DNA of 64,000 nt from Ochotona curzoniae (GCF_017591425.1 NW_024466004.1:37078501-37142500); one strand, 5' to 3'; shown: positions 47,600-60,141, numbered from the stretch's first letter. Notes: a model not told the origin generated them from the sequence alone. Numbers and translations: made by a program.

Positions 47600-47690
47600 G
47601 GAAGAGCCAGGACTTGAACTGGCATCTATATGAGATGCTGGAGCCACAGGATGTAAGATTAGCCTGTAAGACATATTTTTGATCCCTGCC
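47600..47690 (-). repeat. CSINE fragment
   Basis: GCCAGGACTTGAACTGGCAT, CTATATGAGATGCTGG and AGGATGTAAGATTAGCC look like the reverse head third of a CSINE. Confidence 0.5.
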
Positions 47691-47824
47691 TTTTTAAAAT
47701 CCTTGACTGACACATAAATATTTTACAATGTATGGTAAACCATGTGATGCTTCAATGTGTGTATCCATTCTACAGTATCATTATAATCATATCTTCTGGC
47801 TTTTATTTCTATTTAATTTTATTT

Positions 47825-47970
47825 TTTTAATTATTTTTATTATTGGCCAATGATACAGTTTTACAGGCATAGGGATTCCCTCATTTGTCTCTCTGCTCTC
47901 CCTTTCCTTGTTCACTTCAAACTATTCCCTGCCCCATATTACTGCAGCAGTATAGTCTCCAACAACACCA
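47825..47970 (-). mobile_element. L1 3' end, antisense
   Basis: GCCAATGATACAGTTTTACA and GGCATAGGGATTCCCTC are the reverse L1 terminus, followed by a pyrimidine-rich tract (reverse of the polypurine tract). Confidence 0.7.
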
Positions 47971-47974
47971 CAAC

Positions 47975-48125
47975 ATGGGAGACCCAAATGACACTTTGGG
48001 TCCCTGGCTTTGAGCTGGACCAACACTGGATGTTTGGCCACCTGGAAGTAAACCAGGAAATTGGAGATCTTTGCCTCACTCTCTACGTAATTCTGACTTT
48101 AAATAAATAAATGGATCTTCAAATA
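47975..48125 (+). repeat. CSINE 3' half
   Basis: ACATGGGAGACCCAAATGAC, TGGCTTTGAGCTGGACCAAC and GGAAATTGGAGATCTTTGCC lead to TTCTGACTTTAAATAAATAA, the CSINE 3' end. The 5' half is absent. Confidence 0.65.
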
Positions 48126-48334
48126 AACAAGATAGTCAAAGCTAACAGTCGTCTGAGCTGATGATATTACTTCAGTCATGAGATTATATTCTATAGAGGA
48201 GAATGATTTTTGTTCAATCTGACAAGAAACTTGGTTTCATAAGTCCATATCTGCCTTCATACTTTATGATAATACCTACTCACACTATAACTACTGGTAA
48301 TGTTATTTATTCATATGTGAGACATTCTCATACG

Positions 48335-48425
48335 TCACTCTGTTACCTCAATTCACAGCTGTGGAAACTGAGGCTGGCAGGTTAAAATAAATTTCCTAGG
48401 GTGAGTAAATATAAGAGCCATAACT
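48335..48425 (-). repeat. MIR fragment
   Basis: CACAGCTGTGGAAACTGAGG followed by ..GTTAAAATAAATTTCCTAGG fits the reverse MIR core (..GAGGAAACTGAGGC..). Confidence 0.5.
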
Positions 48426-48429
48426 AAAC

Positions 48430-49050
48430 CTTATGCAGTTGTGTTATTCCTGTCATTTATTTTAATTTCAGAGTTTCTCTACTAACTACACGATTATGCC
48501 ACACCCATCACTTGCTCTAAATAATTGTAACTGTCAGTGTAATTCCTTATAGCCTACAAACCATTGATAGAAACTGCTTAATAACCACTAATAAATGGCA
48601 ACTACTTGAATTAATTCAATGTATACTTGCTATGTGATAAATACTGGCCACAATATGACTGTTAAATATAGCTGTTGATTTACTATAAAGTACACTTCTA
48701 TCTAACGTTCGAAAGTATAAGATAGCTTAGCAACTCAAATAAACCTCTGATCAGAATCAATACCTATTTATAGAATTAACTACTACTCAAATTACCAAAA
48801 CATTTTAAAATTTACATAAAATCACTGACCAGTGAAAAGATAAAAAACATACAAAAGTTGAACATAAAATCTTAATTTATTTCTTTAGGAGGAAAATGTC
48901 TACGCATTTTGTAGCACATCCACCAACAATGAGGGTAGTATTGGTTTGGCTTTTGTCCACTTACTGCTGATTGGCTGGACTTATAGCTTTCCTGACCATG
49001 TGACTTCCATATTGTCAAGATAATTTTGATATTTTAACAAAACACTAGCT
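48430..49050. other. AT-rich intronic sequence
   Basis: No feature recognised. Confidence 0.4.
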
Positions 49051-49052
49051 AG

Positions 49053-49290
49053 GGGCCAGCAATGTGGCATAGCTGATAAAACCACCAACTATAGCACCAG
49101 CACCCCATGTGGATGCTGGCTTGAGCTCTTGCTGCTTCACTTCCATTCTAACTCCCTATTAATGTACCTGAGAAAGCAATGGATAACAGTCCAAGTGCTT
49201 GAACCCTTGTACCCACGTGGGAGATCTGGAGGAAGATCTCGGCTATTGGCTTCAGACTAGCCCAACGCTGGCCACTGCAACTACATAGTT
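49053..49290 (+). repeat. Old CSINE
   Basis: AGGGGCCAGCAATGTGGCAT (head), GCACCCCATGTGGATGCTGG, ACCTGAGAAAGCAATGGATA and CCCACGTGGGAGATCTGG give the family order. The tail is lost. Confidence 0.75.
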
Positions 49291-49399
49291 ATATTTGTGT
49301 GTTCCTTATGAAAATTATTTTTAATTATGTATGTATGCATACCAAAAGTCTTCGTATGACTTTTTAAGTATCTAGAATTTGTTTCACAACAGTGACGTT

Positions 49400-49550
49400 T
49401 ATAAAGAAAAAGTGTCCCATATTTTCCATGCTATGGCTTTATAGATACAGTGATTTGCCCCTCCACCTCCTCCTCCTCACCCCCCACTCTCCCTCTTCAC
49501 TGTTTCCTCCCATGTTATTACAGTGGTATAGTCCTTTAGCATCAAGGACA
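49400..49550 (-). mobile_element. L1 3' end, antisense (weak)
   Basis: TTCCATGCTATGGCTTTATA, GATACAGTGATTTGCCCC and a C-rich tract to ACAGTGGTATAGTCCTTTAG follow the plan of the antisense L1 ends elsewhere in the window. Confidence 0.55.
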
Positions 49551-49559
49551 AGGGTAGGA

Positions 49560-50930
49560 TCTTAACTAACAGTACATCAGAACTTCTCACTGAAACACAT
49601 TGTCAAATAAGGACTTAAGAGGGCATATAGGCAGAATAGTTTTAAAAACTAATAGAAAGACACTTAAAATGCTTTTATGTGGCTCCTTTTAGGGTGAGTG
49701 GTGGAGGATCTTTTGGGGTTAAAATGAATGAATTAGAAAAAGTTATCCATGCATCCGTGTTCTTTTCATCTTCATCATAATTGATTCTACCTGTGCATCA
49801 CTTTGGGTCCTGTTTCCTATACATATTTGTAATGTGGCTTTCATTTTCATAAAATGGGAACATAATAAATATAAGGTTTACTAATGATTGTTTTATGTGG
49901 CTGCCAATCTGCCAAGTATTCCTAACTATTACCAGGAAACTAGGCATTTTCCAAACATATGTTTTAGATTTAAGACTAATATGTCATGTCAGCCCTCTCT
50001 ATTGGACTGATGGGAGCCCAGTGGTACTTCAGAGTGTCTGCTTTGGTGGGTGACTTTTGGGGGTTAGATGAAAAGCACTAGTAGGAGATAGAGCAAAGCA
50101 TCAAAAGTCTCTGAAAGCAAATCTTACAAAGAAACACATCAAAGGATCATGTTTGCATTATAAGCTGCTATTTTATTTAGGCAAGGATAAAGATAGATGT
50201 TCCTCTAGAAGCCAAGGAATACAGGAAACCAGATCTTAATCTATATTAATGACCCCAATTGCAAGGCTCTTGTCTTCATTGAATAACATAATCAGGAGTT
50301 TTGGCTGAATTTTTTTTTGAAAAGTATATGTGGCTTTTTCATTATTAGCCTGTGCAAACATGGTATGTTCCATAACAAGAATTTCTTTCATGATTTGTAA
50401 AAGTAGAAAATAAAAAAGACCTGATCCAAATGAGCTAACATTTTCTTAATTTTTTTTCAAAAATATTTTTAAGCCTGTGGAGTTAACTTTCAGTAGTTTC
50501 AGTTTGCTCATCCAGCACACTTTGCTTATGACCTACAGTTCCCTGTACTTGATCGAAGAACTATACAACACTGAAATGTTTCCTCTTTTTCCTCTTCAGA
50601 AACGATTACTTTTACCCCCAACTGCACTATAGTCTCAATAAGAATGGCATGTGCCCACAGCAGAAAGAATCCTATAATATTCAGCATGGAATTATACTAA
50701 TAGTCAATATACTTATACCAATAGCTATGCATGAATCTACATCTATAAGTATATAATTATGAAGAGAAGATGAGAAAAATTACAGACAAAGAAACTTGCA
50801 AGGATTGAGAACAGCCTTTGAAGTCAATATTGTCTTTGTCTCCTATACATTATTGCCAATATATTGGGCCAAGAAGTAGATTTATCAGAATGATGATGAA
50901 TTATATTTGATATCTGATACATAACATTTA
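49560..50930. other. Unassigned intronic sequence
   Basis: No gene or named repeat recognised over about 1.4 kb. Confidence 0.4.
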
Positions 50931-50939
50931 AAAACATCT

Positions 50940-51200
50940 ATTTATATTTGTTTGAATGGCAGAGTTACCTAGAGAAGTAGAAACAGAAAGAGAAACTCTT
51001 CCATCCCCTGGTTTATGCTCCAAATGTACACAATGGCAAGAGCTGCGCCAGTTTGAACCTTCAGCCTGGCACAGCTCAGGCCATGGTGGCATGTGGGGAG
51101 TAAACCAGCAAACACATCTTTCTCTGTGTGTGTGTGTGCCACTCCCTCATTCTAGTAACCCTTTCTAATAAGATAAGCAAATCTCTTATATTTATTAAAA
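50940..51200. repeat. Fold-back pair of CSINE 3' parts
   Basis: 50940-51060 reads as a reverse CSINE tail and body (GAATGGCAGAGTTACCTAGA, CTTCCATCCCCTGGTTTATG). 51060-51200 reads forward (GCACAGCTCAGGCCATGGTG, GGGAGTAAACCAGC, then (TG)n and tail). The two halves point in opposite directions. Confidence 0.55.
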
Positions 51201-51239
51201 AGGCTTTCAAAATAAACTAACAAATGAATAAAAATATGT

Positions 51240-52175
51240 TAAACATGATATGAGGGGAGGGATGTTTAGAGCCATTTTTTTAATCTGGAATGCTGTCCAA
51301 TGCAAGAAAATTTTTATTGCTCAGGAAAACATTCCAAACTGGGGTCATGTGAGGTGCCATCAGGTCCCTTGGATTAAAGGATTGCTCAAAGCAGCTGGAA
51401 GGCCTGGATAAGCATCTTTGGGATCCTGAGTTCTACCTGGGATTGCGTTCCTGAACTCTCTAACCTGAGGTGAACAACTATTTTTTCACTCTCTTGTTAT
51501 GTTTTCTTCCTTCCTGATTTGAACCATTAAGAAGACTTGAGCGGTTAGGTTTCAAATCTTTTTTCTCTCTCTTTTTTTGTCATACATTGTACAAAAATGC
51601 ATGATCTCGGAGTGTACAGTGGCTAACTAGTCACTCAGTACTGGACAGTGATCCAAGTAGAGATTGGATCTCACAGTCGGCTGAACTGAACTCAGTTAAA
51701 GAGACTTCAGCACAACTCGATCATGTAGGCTGGCTGAATCACACACAGAATTGTGTGGGAATCAGTAGGTAAAGACATAGATGACAGTTCTCTGTCGTCT
51801 GAAGACATAGAACCATGGATGCTCTTGAATCCTGGAAGCCTGAAACTCTTCCATTTGGGGCTCCATCTGAATTCATACAAGGATGATGAACCTAAAATCT
51901 GTACTTTACAGAGAGATGGTTGAGACTTGCAAGTGACTTTGAATGGCCACAGTGAGAAAACTTTAACAAAGATAAAATTGCTTATTTGAGTGCTAGAGTA
52001 TAGGGAAAAGGGAGAAAAATCCCACATGAAATTGGATGCATTTTTAAAAATGGCACACAGACTTTTAAAAGTTTAAATGAATCAAAAACTGTTCCCTTCC
52101 AAAAAGCAAGCAAGCATATCACTCTGCAGCTACAATGAAAACAACCAAAAGGATCTTGAACAAATGCACCACATG
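51240..52175 (-). repeat. Inverted repeat arm B
   Basis: Partner of arm A in opposite orientation, with high-identity core 51440-52134. Relative to arm A it carries about 25 extra bases next to the core (TTCTACCTGG.. side) and lacks a ~45-base stretch further out. Sequence beyond 52175 shows no match to arm A's flank. Confidence 0.93.
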
Positions 52176-52179
52176 TACC

Positions 52180-53325
52180 AAAATTAACAGTGCCAACCTG
52201 AATAATCACACAACTCAGGAAAACTGTCTTTAGTGTGAATAGCAAATTCAATGACAAAGAAGCTGCTTTTACACCAGAACCATTTTCCCTTATATATGCC
52301 CCCAGAGATTTTTCTCCTGTGACAATCAAGAAATCTAACAAGCCATTGTAGATTTTCTTCTTTCTGCTCTAGCTGATTCTGCTTCTGTTATGGGACTCTC
52401 TTAGTAGACTCATGTACTTCTTTCTTGTTTTCATTATCTTTGTTAAGCTCCCATTCTCTTTCTTGGTAAGAATCACTAACTCTTATATAAAAATCCTAAC
52501 TTCTACAGTATTTCTGTATCAAATATGTTGGTTTGTTATTCAGTTTTGTAACTTAAAGAAAGTAAACATGTTTCAAATTACAGTTCACTCAAGAAACATT
52601 ATGTGACGTTCCAAGGAAAACAAAACAAAATAAAATAAACAAAGAAATAAACACAATCAGGACTGTTTCTTGAAAGAATTGAAATGGTATTAACTTACAG
52701 TCTTAAAATCAGCCCCATTTCCAAGACATAACATAATTTTTTGAAAGTAGTTAAAATAACAGTAGCCAAAATGATAATCATATTATCAGTTTTTAGGGAA
52801 TGAACTTCTCTTGAAGATTCCATATGCTTTGGAATGTCTACTACACATTGTAGCAAAGTCACCTTTCAGAAAGCAGTACAACTCCTGACTTTTCTTGTCT
52901 CCTTTTATAAATTTTTTTCTGCTGTAATTTTAATTATTTTTTAGGAGATTCAATATGAATACTAAAAACATTTTTGAGAAAATAAGGATATTCACTTCCT
53001 TCTTTTCTGTCTCCTTTTCTTTCCCTCCCACTCCCTCCCTTTTTTCTCCCTTTCTTGTTTTTGTTTTTGAGATAATATATTTTAATTTATATAAGAATAA
53101 AAAGATTAAGTAATTCATATAAACAGTTTAACAAGTAAAAACCAAAGATTTCATATTAATAAGAAGATAGTTAATGTTTATCAATAGCAGTTGAATGGAA
53201 AAATGATCATATCACCAATATATAGTAAATTTTAAAGTAATTAAAGATCACTAAAGCCACTGTAATACAACATTCTTAACTGTTGATTTGTATTTTCTTC
53301 TAATGTTGATTTAAAACATTGCAAC
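52180..53325. other. Unassigned AT-rich intronic sequence
   Basis: No gene recognised. A pyrimidine-rich patch lies at about 52995-53070. The 119-codon reverse frame at 51982-52341 overlaps arm B and shows no domain. Confidence 0.4.
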
Positions 53326-53327
53326 GG

Positions 53328-53668
53328 GGTCTGGGATTTGGGGCGTTGGTTAACATGTAACTTGGGACAACTGCATCTGATGTAAGAATCCTTAGTTCTG
53401 AGTTCAAGTCATAGCTTAGCTTCCAATTCCATTTTCTCTTAATGTGCACCCTGAAAAATATCAATGATGTCTCAAATAGTTTGGTCCTTGACAGCCATGT
53501 GGAAGACCTACGTTAGGTTTCCGGCTCTTGGCTATAACCACTGTTAAACCCAGCTGTTGTAGACATCGAGAAAGTGAATCAAAGATGGAAGATCTCTCTC
53601 TCTCTCTCTTGCTTTCTCTCTCTCTTGCTCTCTGTCTCACTATCTGCCTTTCAACAACCAATTAAAGA
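53328..53668 (+). repeat. Old CSINE
   Basis: Head near GGTCTGGGATTTGGGGCGTT, body with CATGTGGAAGACCTACG and GGCTCTTGGCTATAACC, then a (TC)n tail (53591-53640) and CTGCCTTTCAACAACCAATT. The (TC)n run has expanded in place. Confidence 0.75.
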
Positions 53669-53669
53669 A

Positions 53670-54605
53670 CAAGTAGATAAGGTACATGTTAGTATATTAG
53701 TATATGTGTTAGGAACATTCCCAAGGAAGAAATGGCTTGATACAGCATAAGTTTTTAAAACAATTTTATCATCAAAAATGAAAAGTTAAGGCTAAAGGAA
53801 ACCTATATGAACAGCAATTAATTCTCTTTCCTAATAAACCCTAAAGAGAAAGAGAGAAAAAAATTCACTCCTCTGTGGTTTATTATTTAGAAAGACTGAA
53901 GACATTTGATAATCATTAGTAAATATGCTCCAAGTGACTAATTGTAACATGAAAAAGCACATGCTTCTAGATACTGTGATTCATAAGTCTGCCAATCTAC
54001 AGATAGCTAGCACATCATTGAATATGTATTTGCTTTCTGGTGTTCGATTAAAATTAAAGTCAATGTGAGTTAAGAATTTTAATTTACATATATTAATAAG
54101 TTTACTAGAACTAACAAGAAAAACATTCCATATGCACATATCCAGGAAATAAGATGAGCTTTTAATAAGAAGGGCTATAAGCTCAAGGATCCTCTGTTTC
54201 ATTGAAAGACAAAAGAGAAAAAATTTTTATCTTTAAATAGAACAAATGACTGAATAATTTCACAATGGGTAAGTAATAAATATAGAACAGCATTAAATGA
54301 ATAACTGAGTTATATAACGTTTGTGTATCATTAATCTTGTGAAAAGAATTTTACGTGTGATCAAACTAAAAGTGATTAGAAGAAAATTAGTTACATTTTT
54401 TCTAGGAATTTGAGCATTAATATAAAAAATTTACTGGTATTGAAAGTATTCAGAAATTTGATCATAGCTCTGGAGATAGGTAAGAGTTCCCAGAACTCTA
54501 ATGAAGGAACACATTGGTTTCATAAAACTATTATTACAATATCAGGTGAAAAGCAATCAATAAAATATCAAAGAAAATATTTTATCAAATTTTTATGCTA
54601 AGTCA
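53670..54605. other. AT-rich intronic sequence
   Basis: No feature recognised. Confidence 0.4.
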
Positions 54606-54609
54606 ATTA

Positions 54610-54833
54610 GCATTGAATCACCTAGCTGTCAGTGAAATACAAATGAAAAATCACATTGAAGTTCCATCTAATTCCAATGAGACTGGCCTACATTCAGAAC
54701 TCGACTAACAACACCTGCTGGCATGGATGTGAGGAAAAAGGGACACTCCTTCACTGTTGGTGGGAGTGTAGTCTACAACGATCACTATGGAAGTCAGTGT
54801 GGAGATTGCTAAGAGAACTTAAACTTTACTGGA
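54610..54833 (+). mobile_element. L1 3' region fragment
   Basis: TCAGTGAAATACAAATGAAA, CTTCACTGTTGGTGGGAGTG and AGTCAGTGTGGAGATTGC are typical L1 phrases just before the conserved 3' end. A CSINE begins immediately after it. Confidence 0.8.
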
Positions 54834-55160
54834 GGGCTCAGTGAGACAGCCTAGTGGCTAAAGTCCTTGCCTTGCACACGCTAGGATGCCATATGGGCGC
54901 TGGTTCTAATCCCAGCGGCTCCATTTCCCATTCAGCTCCCTGCTTGTGGCCTGAGAAAGCAGTCTAGGATGGTCCAAAATCTTGGGACCCTGCATCTGTG
55001 TGAAAGGCCCGAAGAATTCTCCTGGCTCCTGGCTTAAGATCTTCTCAGCTCTGGCCATTGTGGTCACTTGGGGAGTGAATCAATGAGCAAAAGATCTTCC
55101 TCTCTGTCTCTCTTTTCTGTACATCTGATTTTGCAATAAAAATAAATAAATCCTTTTAAA
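54834..55160 (+). repeat. CSINE, full length
   Basis: AGACAGCCTAGTGGCTAAAG, CTTGCCTTGCACACGCTAGG, CCATATGGGCGCTGGTTC, and the tail TCTCTTTTCTGTACATCTGA with (AAAT)n and A-run. It sits in or next to L1 3' sequence. Confidence 0.92.
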
Positions 55161-55164
55161 AACT

Positions 55165-56030
55165 ATTGGAATACTCTTAAAATAGCTTCTATGTTTTCCA
55201 ATTGTATAGAAGTTTACCCTTGAAGAAAATAAATGGATGCTATTACAGTACCTAAGAAACCTTTGCAAAGCACATTTCTTTTATGGGAGTATGCCTGGAA
55301 AATTTCCAGTAGCAGAGGAACTCTTTTTACTGAGAATTTTATGGAACAAATAATTCAGGCCGTACAAACACAGTAGTATTACCATTGCAAAACAAAACAA
55401 AAATAACCAGTCATGAAGCCGAAATGGGAAATGTTAACTGAATAAACTAAATTGTCTAGGTCGAAAAATTTATTACCATTAGGTTCATAGAAATCAGATT
55501 CACTCCAGCTCAAAAGCATAGATTGATCCCTTATAAAATAGCCTCTGAAAGACTTGTTTCTCTAGTAATCAAAACTCATGCATCCCAAACTCTTTCAAAT
55601 CCTGATATGACTAGGTATTATAAGGCTTTGATGTATTATGCCAGTATAGGTAAAATAAACTTTCCATGTTCTAGTGACCGGGGACAGTCAAGCTTTTCAT
55701 AACCCAGCACTGGTATTGTTGAGATGACATCCAAGTCTATATTTGAATTACACTGGAAAGGATCCTGTCAATTCTTTCTCAACACCTACACTGTAGCATG
55801 GCTCACAACTTATGAGTGCCCCATCAGACCACTGGAACTGTATGCCTTTTGAAGACTTTCAGGTAAAACTTACCAGGAACATTCTTTACTAGACAAAGAC
55901 ACAAATTATGGAAAGCTATCCCAAGATTACCAATCAAGACTATTCTGCTAACATGAAGACCTATTTTCTTCCATTGTTTCTTACTTACTATTTTACTAAA
56001 TCATTTCTTCTTTTTGCATGACAATCCATA
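55165..56030. other. Unassigned intronic sequence
   Basis: No gene recognised. It lies just 5' of the suspected ERV remnant and might contain decayed internal retroviral sequence, but nothing specific could be read. Confidence 0.35.
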
Positions 56031-57120
56031 GGATCATAATTTGTGGATAGTTTTATCTAAGGCTTGTGCTTTAGCAAAGAAGCATAATGATTACTGGTTC
56101 TGTGGACTAATGCTAAACATCAGAAACACTATTCCATTAGTACTTCTCCAGGTTCTCGATGAGAGACATGCTAAAACACTACATAACGCATGTAAGGTTA
56201 TTCTTAGTGTTTTAGATATCATTACATTACTCCCACACACACTAGAAATAATGCTCTGATCTCAATTTGCAATCTGCTACTACATATAAAAAATTCTACT
56301 TAAATGATGCCTATACAAGGTATATTGTGCTTCCAAAGAATATGCTGGGAACTACCTAGGTGAGCACAACTTATTATATGTTTAAGGTCCCTGAGTTAAA
56401 TCCAATGGAATTCTTTCCAATAGATGCGGTTATATACCCTTACAATATACAGTAGAGCATATACCAAAGAATAATTTTCCTTTTGGTCCTAGTTCAGGAT
56501 CTATGTATATTTATGGGTGAGTAGAGGACTGCCTAGCTCAAATGCAACAAGATGGTACTCCTTCCCAACTCCCAAGCACACATACAGAATTTATAGAGAA
56601 TTCATATTGGATTCCATCTATTCACTGGTTTGGATCCTGTTATTTAGCCTGGCTCATTTGCTCTTTCCCTGAGAATTTCCTTTGAGATCAAAGTGGTCAA
56701 TAAATGAAATTAGCTCCCATCTTAAAGCAGATGAGGATCAACTGGATTTTCCTGCAGGAAAGTTCCAGTGGGGAATTGAGGACTCTCTCTTAGAGTGAAA
56801 TGATGGCTGCATACAATCTAAAACTAATTTTTACATTGAGGAAAATCGTGGATTTCATAGCTGATAAATCTCTCAGGGATTCGGATCGGTAAAGGTATCC
56901 CTTTTATAAATGTATGAGAACATTTGCATCAAATAAAAACATTTAATGGAGCATGATGCAGTTCTTGATTTTGCTTTTGTCAAAGTTGAAGATTTGTGCA
57001 TGATACTAAACAAATGCTGCACCTAACTTTCTCCTGATTTCAATACTACAATGAATTTAATTTAATTTAAAAGGTGCTAGATCTTGCTATTTCTCTAGAC
57101 AAGTTCACCAATTTTATTAT
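56030..57120 (+). pseudogene. Possible decayed ERV envelope remnant
   Basis: Seen: at about 56080-56125 a frame holds a short Cys-containing passage of the kind found in gammaretrovirus-type surface subunits. About 900 bp further on, near 56970-57020, a frame reads ..VLDFAFVKVEDLC..NKCCT, close to the segment of a transmembrane subunit where the fusion-core helix runs into the Cys..Cys-Cys loop. The usual CX6CC motif is one residue short here. Order and spacing suit an envelope gene. Several stops and frame changes lie between, so nothing functional remains. This is inference from short motifs; chance similarity is possible. Confidence 0.35.
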
Positions 57121-57510
57121 GAAAATTAAGAGGGAAGGAAAATGACAGGTTTGTGCGAAGAATTAGCAAGCAGCTTGCAAACATCTCGACTGATAGATGG
57201 AAAACCTGGATATGACAAGAGTTGCTAATGCTCACATTTGTTTTGCTGTATTTCCAGGTTGCTTTGACTTACATCAACAGACTGAATAGAAAATTAAATA
57301 ACTCACTCAATCAGGCCACTTTCCTTCATACAATGGTCAACAATTATCATTATATTCTAAACAAGGCTTGTGACCAGTAGGACCCAGATACTGTTGAATT
57401 ATCTTTAATGGTTGATATTAAGGGGTTTTTTTTTTCATTTTCATAGAGTTGATTCATAGAATTCCTGTGAAAAGTACATTTCATTGTGTTTTGCAAACTG
57501 CAAAAGTTTT

Positions 57511-57930
57511 TGCTGTGGTTTGAAGAGAATACAGCTCCTAACTTTGTGTAGATATTCAAATTCCAGAATAATGGTTCATAATATTAGGATCTGGGAGGCC
57601 TGATTCAATTATGGTGTTTAAGAGGTGGACCTATTGGGTCACTGCAGAGTGTGTGCTCTTGGACAATAGTTTTCTTACATTGGTTGATTATAAAAGCTGA
57701 GTTGGACTCAGCAGTTTGGGTACTTCTGGACTCACTGTGTGATCTTTCCTATAATTGTTTCCTGTAATTGTTGTTTTCCATGATTGCTATCCTCCAAAAT
57801 CACCACACAGTCAAACCACTGGGGCCAACCTAATCTTGGACTGTAAACCTATAAAAACATGAGAAAAATCTCCCTACCTTTATAATAACCTGTTTCAGAT
57901 ACTGAATTATACTGCTCAAAATCTAAAAAT
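57511..57930 (+). mobile_element. MaLR-type LTR
   Basis: It opens TGCTGTGGTTTGAAGAG, the typical start of MaLR LTRs. It then has GTTTAAGAGGTGGACCTATT, CCAACCTAATCTTGGACTGT and GTAAACCTATAAAAACATG, closing near CTGAATTATACTGCTC. The order fits the MLT/MST kind. The 3' limit is approximate. Confidence 0.65.
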
Positions 57931-57934
57931 TTAT

Positions 57935-59785
57935 ACAATCATCCTTTAAACATGAAATGGTCTTATAACTGGAATAATAAACCTAAAGTAAGATTCATCA
58001 GATTTGTTTGATGTTGTGAAATTATGCTGTAATAAAGTAAGTTATAAGTGACATCACTATCCATATCCATAGTTTCCACCAATTGCTCAGAATTTGAGAG
58101 GTTGACTAATACTGAGTATTTATTCAACTCAAGTAGGGTAGCCTCAACTAGCTCCTCACTTGAATGATGAATTAGTCCAAATGTGTGTCTTTTCGTGCAA
58201 ACAGGTCATGACTTAAGAGCTTCTTCTTATAACTAAATCCCTGAACCTCAGTCAGTCCCAGGCCAAATCCTGCCCAGCTATGTCAAAATAAGTCAAACAC
58301 CAGATTGGAACCATAGTCATCTCTATTGCGATTTCCTGTCTTTCTGGCTATAAAAGTGACTCACCAAATGGTAAGAGGTTAGGGGCAGATGGAACATTTG
58401 CAACACAATATCTGGTCTGGTATAGTGTTCAGAGCTAGAAGTTTTTCCTGCTGAAATAAATACTATTAAATTGAATTGATTCCAGTTTCTCTTTTAGTAC
58501 CAGGAAAAACAAAGATGATCATGCATGCAAAGTACTTAGCACACTGTCTGGCACAGGGACATTTCATTTTGGTGAACGGCAGTGGTGATTCTGATGGATG
58601 CTAATGTTTAAGATGACAATAAATTCCTCTGCACATGACATAATCACCATGGAACTGGTGCCCGGTACCCTTGGCAGAGGAATACATTTATTTATATTTA
58701 TTTATTTAATACAAATACATTGTCAACAATAACACAGACTTTTCTCTCACCAGATATAGCTCCCGCAGTATTCATGAACATTTTATCAGCACAATCATGT
58801 GTATGAGCTAAATTATTTTGTGATAAGATATCCAGAATCAAATATTCCCTCAGCCCTCCATCCCCAACACCTTAAGAAAGCAAGAATTTATTGGGAGAGT
58901 TGACTGACTGTTAGGAAGATTTTTCTGGGCAATGATTTTCAAGATTTTCTAGTCCAAGTTGAGACTTGGACTGATATTCTGGATTATGTGATTTTACAAG
59001 CCTATCCTCAGTAGTTCTCTTTCCTAGAAGTCTAATTTATCCAGTCCAGGGTATATCCATCCCTCTCTATAGCAAACTTGATCTAATGTAGATGGTAAGT
59101 GTCCCCCACTGCCTTGGATGAGAGTTTTAGCTGTCAGCTATTTCATACTGACCCAAGAAGACCAGAAATTGCCTCAAGATAGAACTTCCTTTTCTTTTCA
59201 GTCCACATAGTGCAAAGTCTTGTACTTGACTGGTTCTCAACAGATGTTTGTGCACTTTAGTGATTATGAAAAGATAAGCTAGTTTATGACAATAAAGTGT
59301 TTTCTATTTTCTACCATGTTCTGAAAATAAAGATAAATGATTTTAAAAACTTCTGACCAATGCAGAAATCAAGATAGGATCTTTGACATAGTGGGCAGAG
59401 CTGAAAGCATGTAGTTCATTTCATCCTCATTTCCCATTATCAGTTAGGTTTGGATTCATCCATGATGCAGCCTAAATATGCTATCACACATTAGAAAATT
59501 CAAGCATTGACAAATGTCATAGATGTAAAGCAGAAGGAATGTTTCTTTGTAAAAAAAGAATTACCCAAACCTTAAGTCATTGCTTTATGCTTACTTTTCA
59601 TATCTCTTTCCAAGTCAAAACATCATGTGGAACTGAGATCTCACTGTGAATGCTTCCAATAATTATTTTTAAAATAACAGAACCAAAAGAAAAAGATGTT
59701 GACTGAGATTTTGAAACTAACTTAAAAAACAAAGAAAACAAATTTTAAAATAACCAAAATCCCATAGTGCCACCTTGAAATCTGA
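57935..59785. other. Unassigned intronic sequence
   Basis: No gene recognised. A short phrase near 58530-58560 (AGTACTTAGCACACTGTCTG) recalls a MIR/L2 3' end but is too short to call. Confidence 0.4.
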
Positions 59786-59789
59786 TTTC

Positions 59790-60141
59790 TTTTATTTATT
59801 TTTTTATTAATTTTCTTTTAGTAAAAAAGGAAAAAGTTTATTTGAAAAGGAAAGTTACAGAGAGACAGAGATGGAAAAATACCTTTCATTTGCAGGTTCA
59901 GTGCCTAAATGGCTGCAACTTCCAGAACTTGGCTGAGGTTACAGCCAAAAGTCAAGAGTTTCTTCCAAGTTTCCCACATGGGTATAAGTGCCCAAGTGCT
60001 TGGGCCACTTTGAGCTGTTTTCCCAAGTGCATTCACCAGGAGTTGGTTCAGAAGTGAAGCAAAAAGGAATTAAACCAGAGCCCAGATGGGATACCAACAT
60101 TGCAAGCAATGACTTAACCGACTACGCTATTATACTAGCCC
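59790..60141 (-). repeat. CSINE, diverged
   Basis: Reverse tail GAAAGTTACAGAGAGACAGA, body AAAGTCAAGAGTTTCTTCC, CCCAAGTGCTTGGGCCACTT and head ACTACGCTATTATACTAGCC. Confidence 0.8.

Noticed and set aside
51707..52341. Matching frames in the two inverted repeat arms, suggesting a duplicated small gene
   Set aside because: The frames differ after single-base indels without compensation, and no start context, domain or splice sites are visible. DNA-level identity explains the protein match.
57511..57930. 3' LTR of the envelope-like remnant at 56-57.1 kb
   Set aside because: The LTR has MaLR features, and MaLR elements carry no envelope gene. No matching 5' LTR was found.
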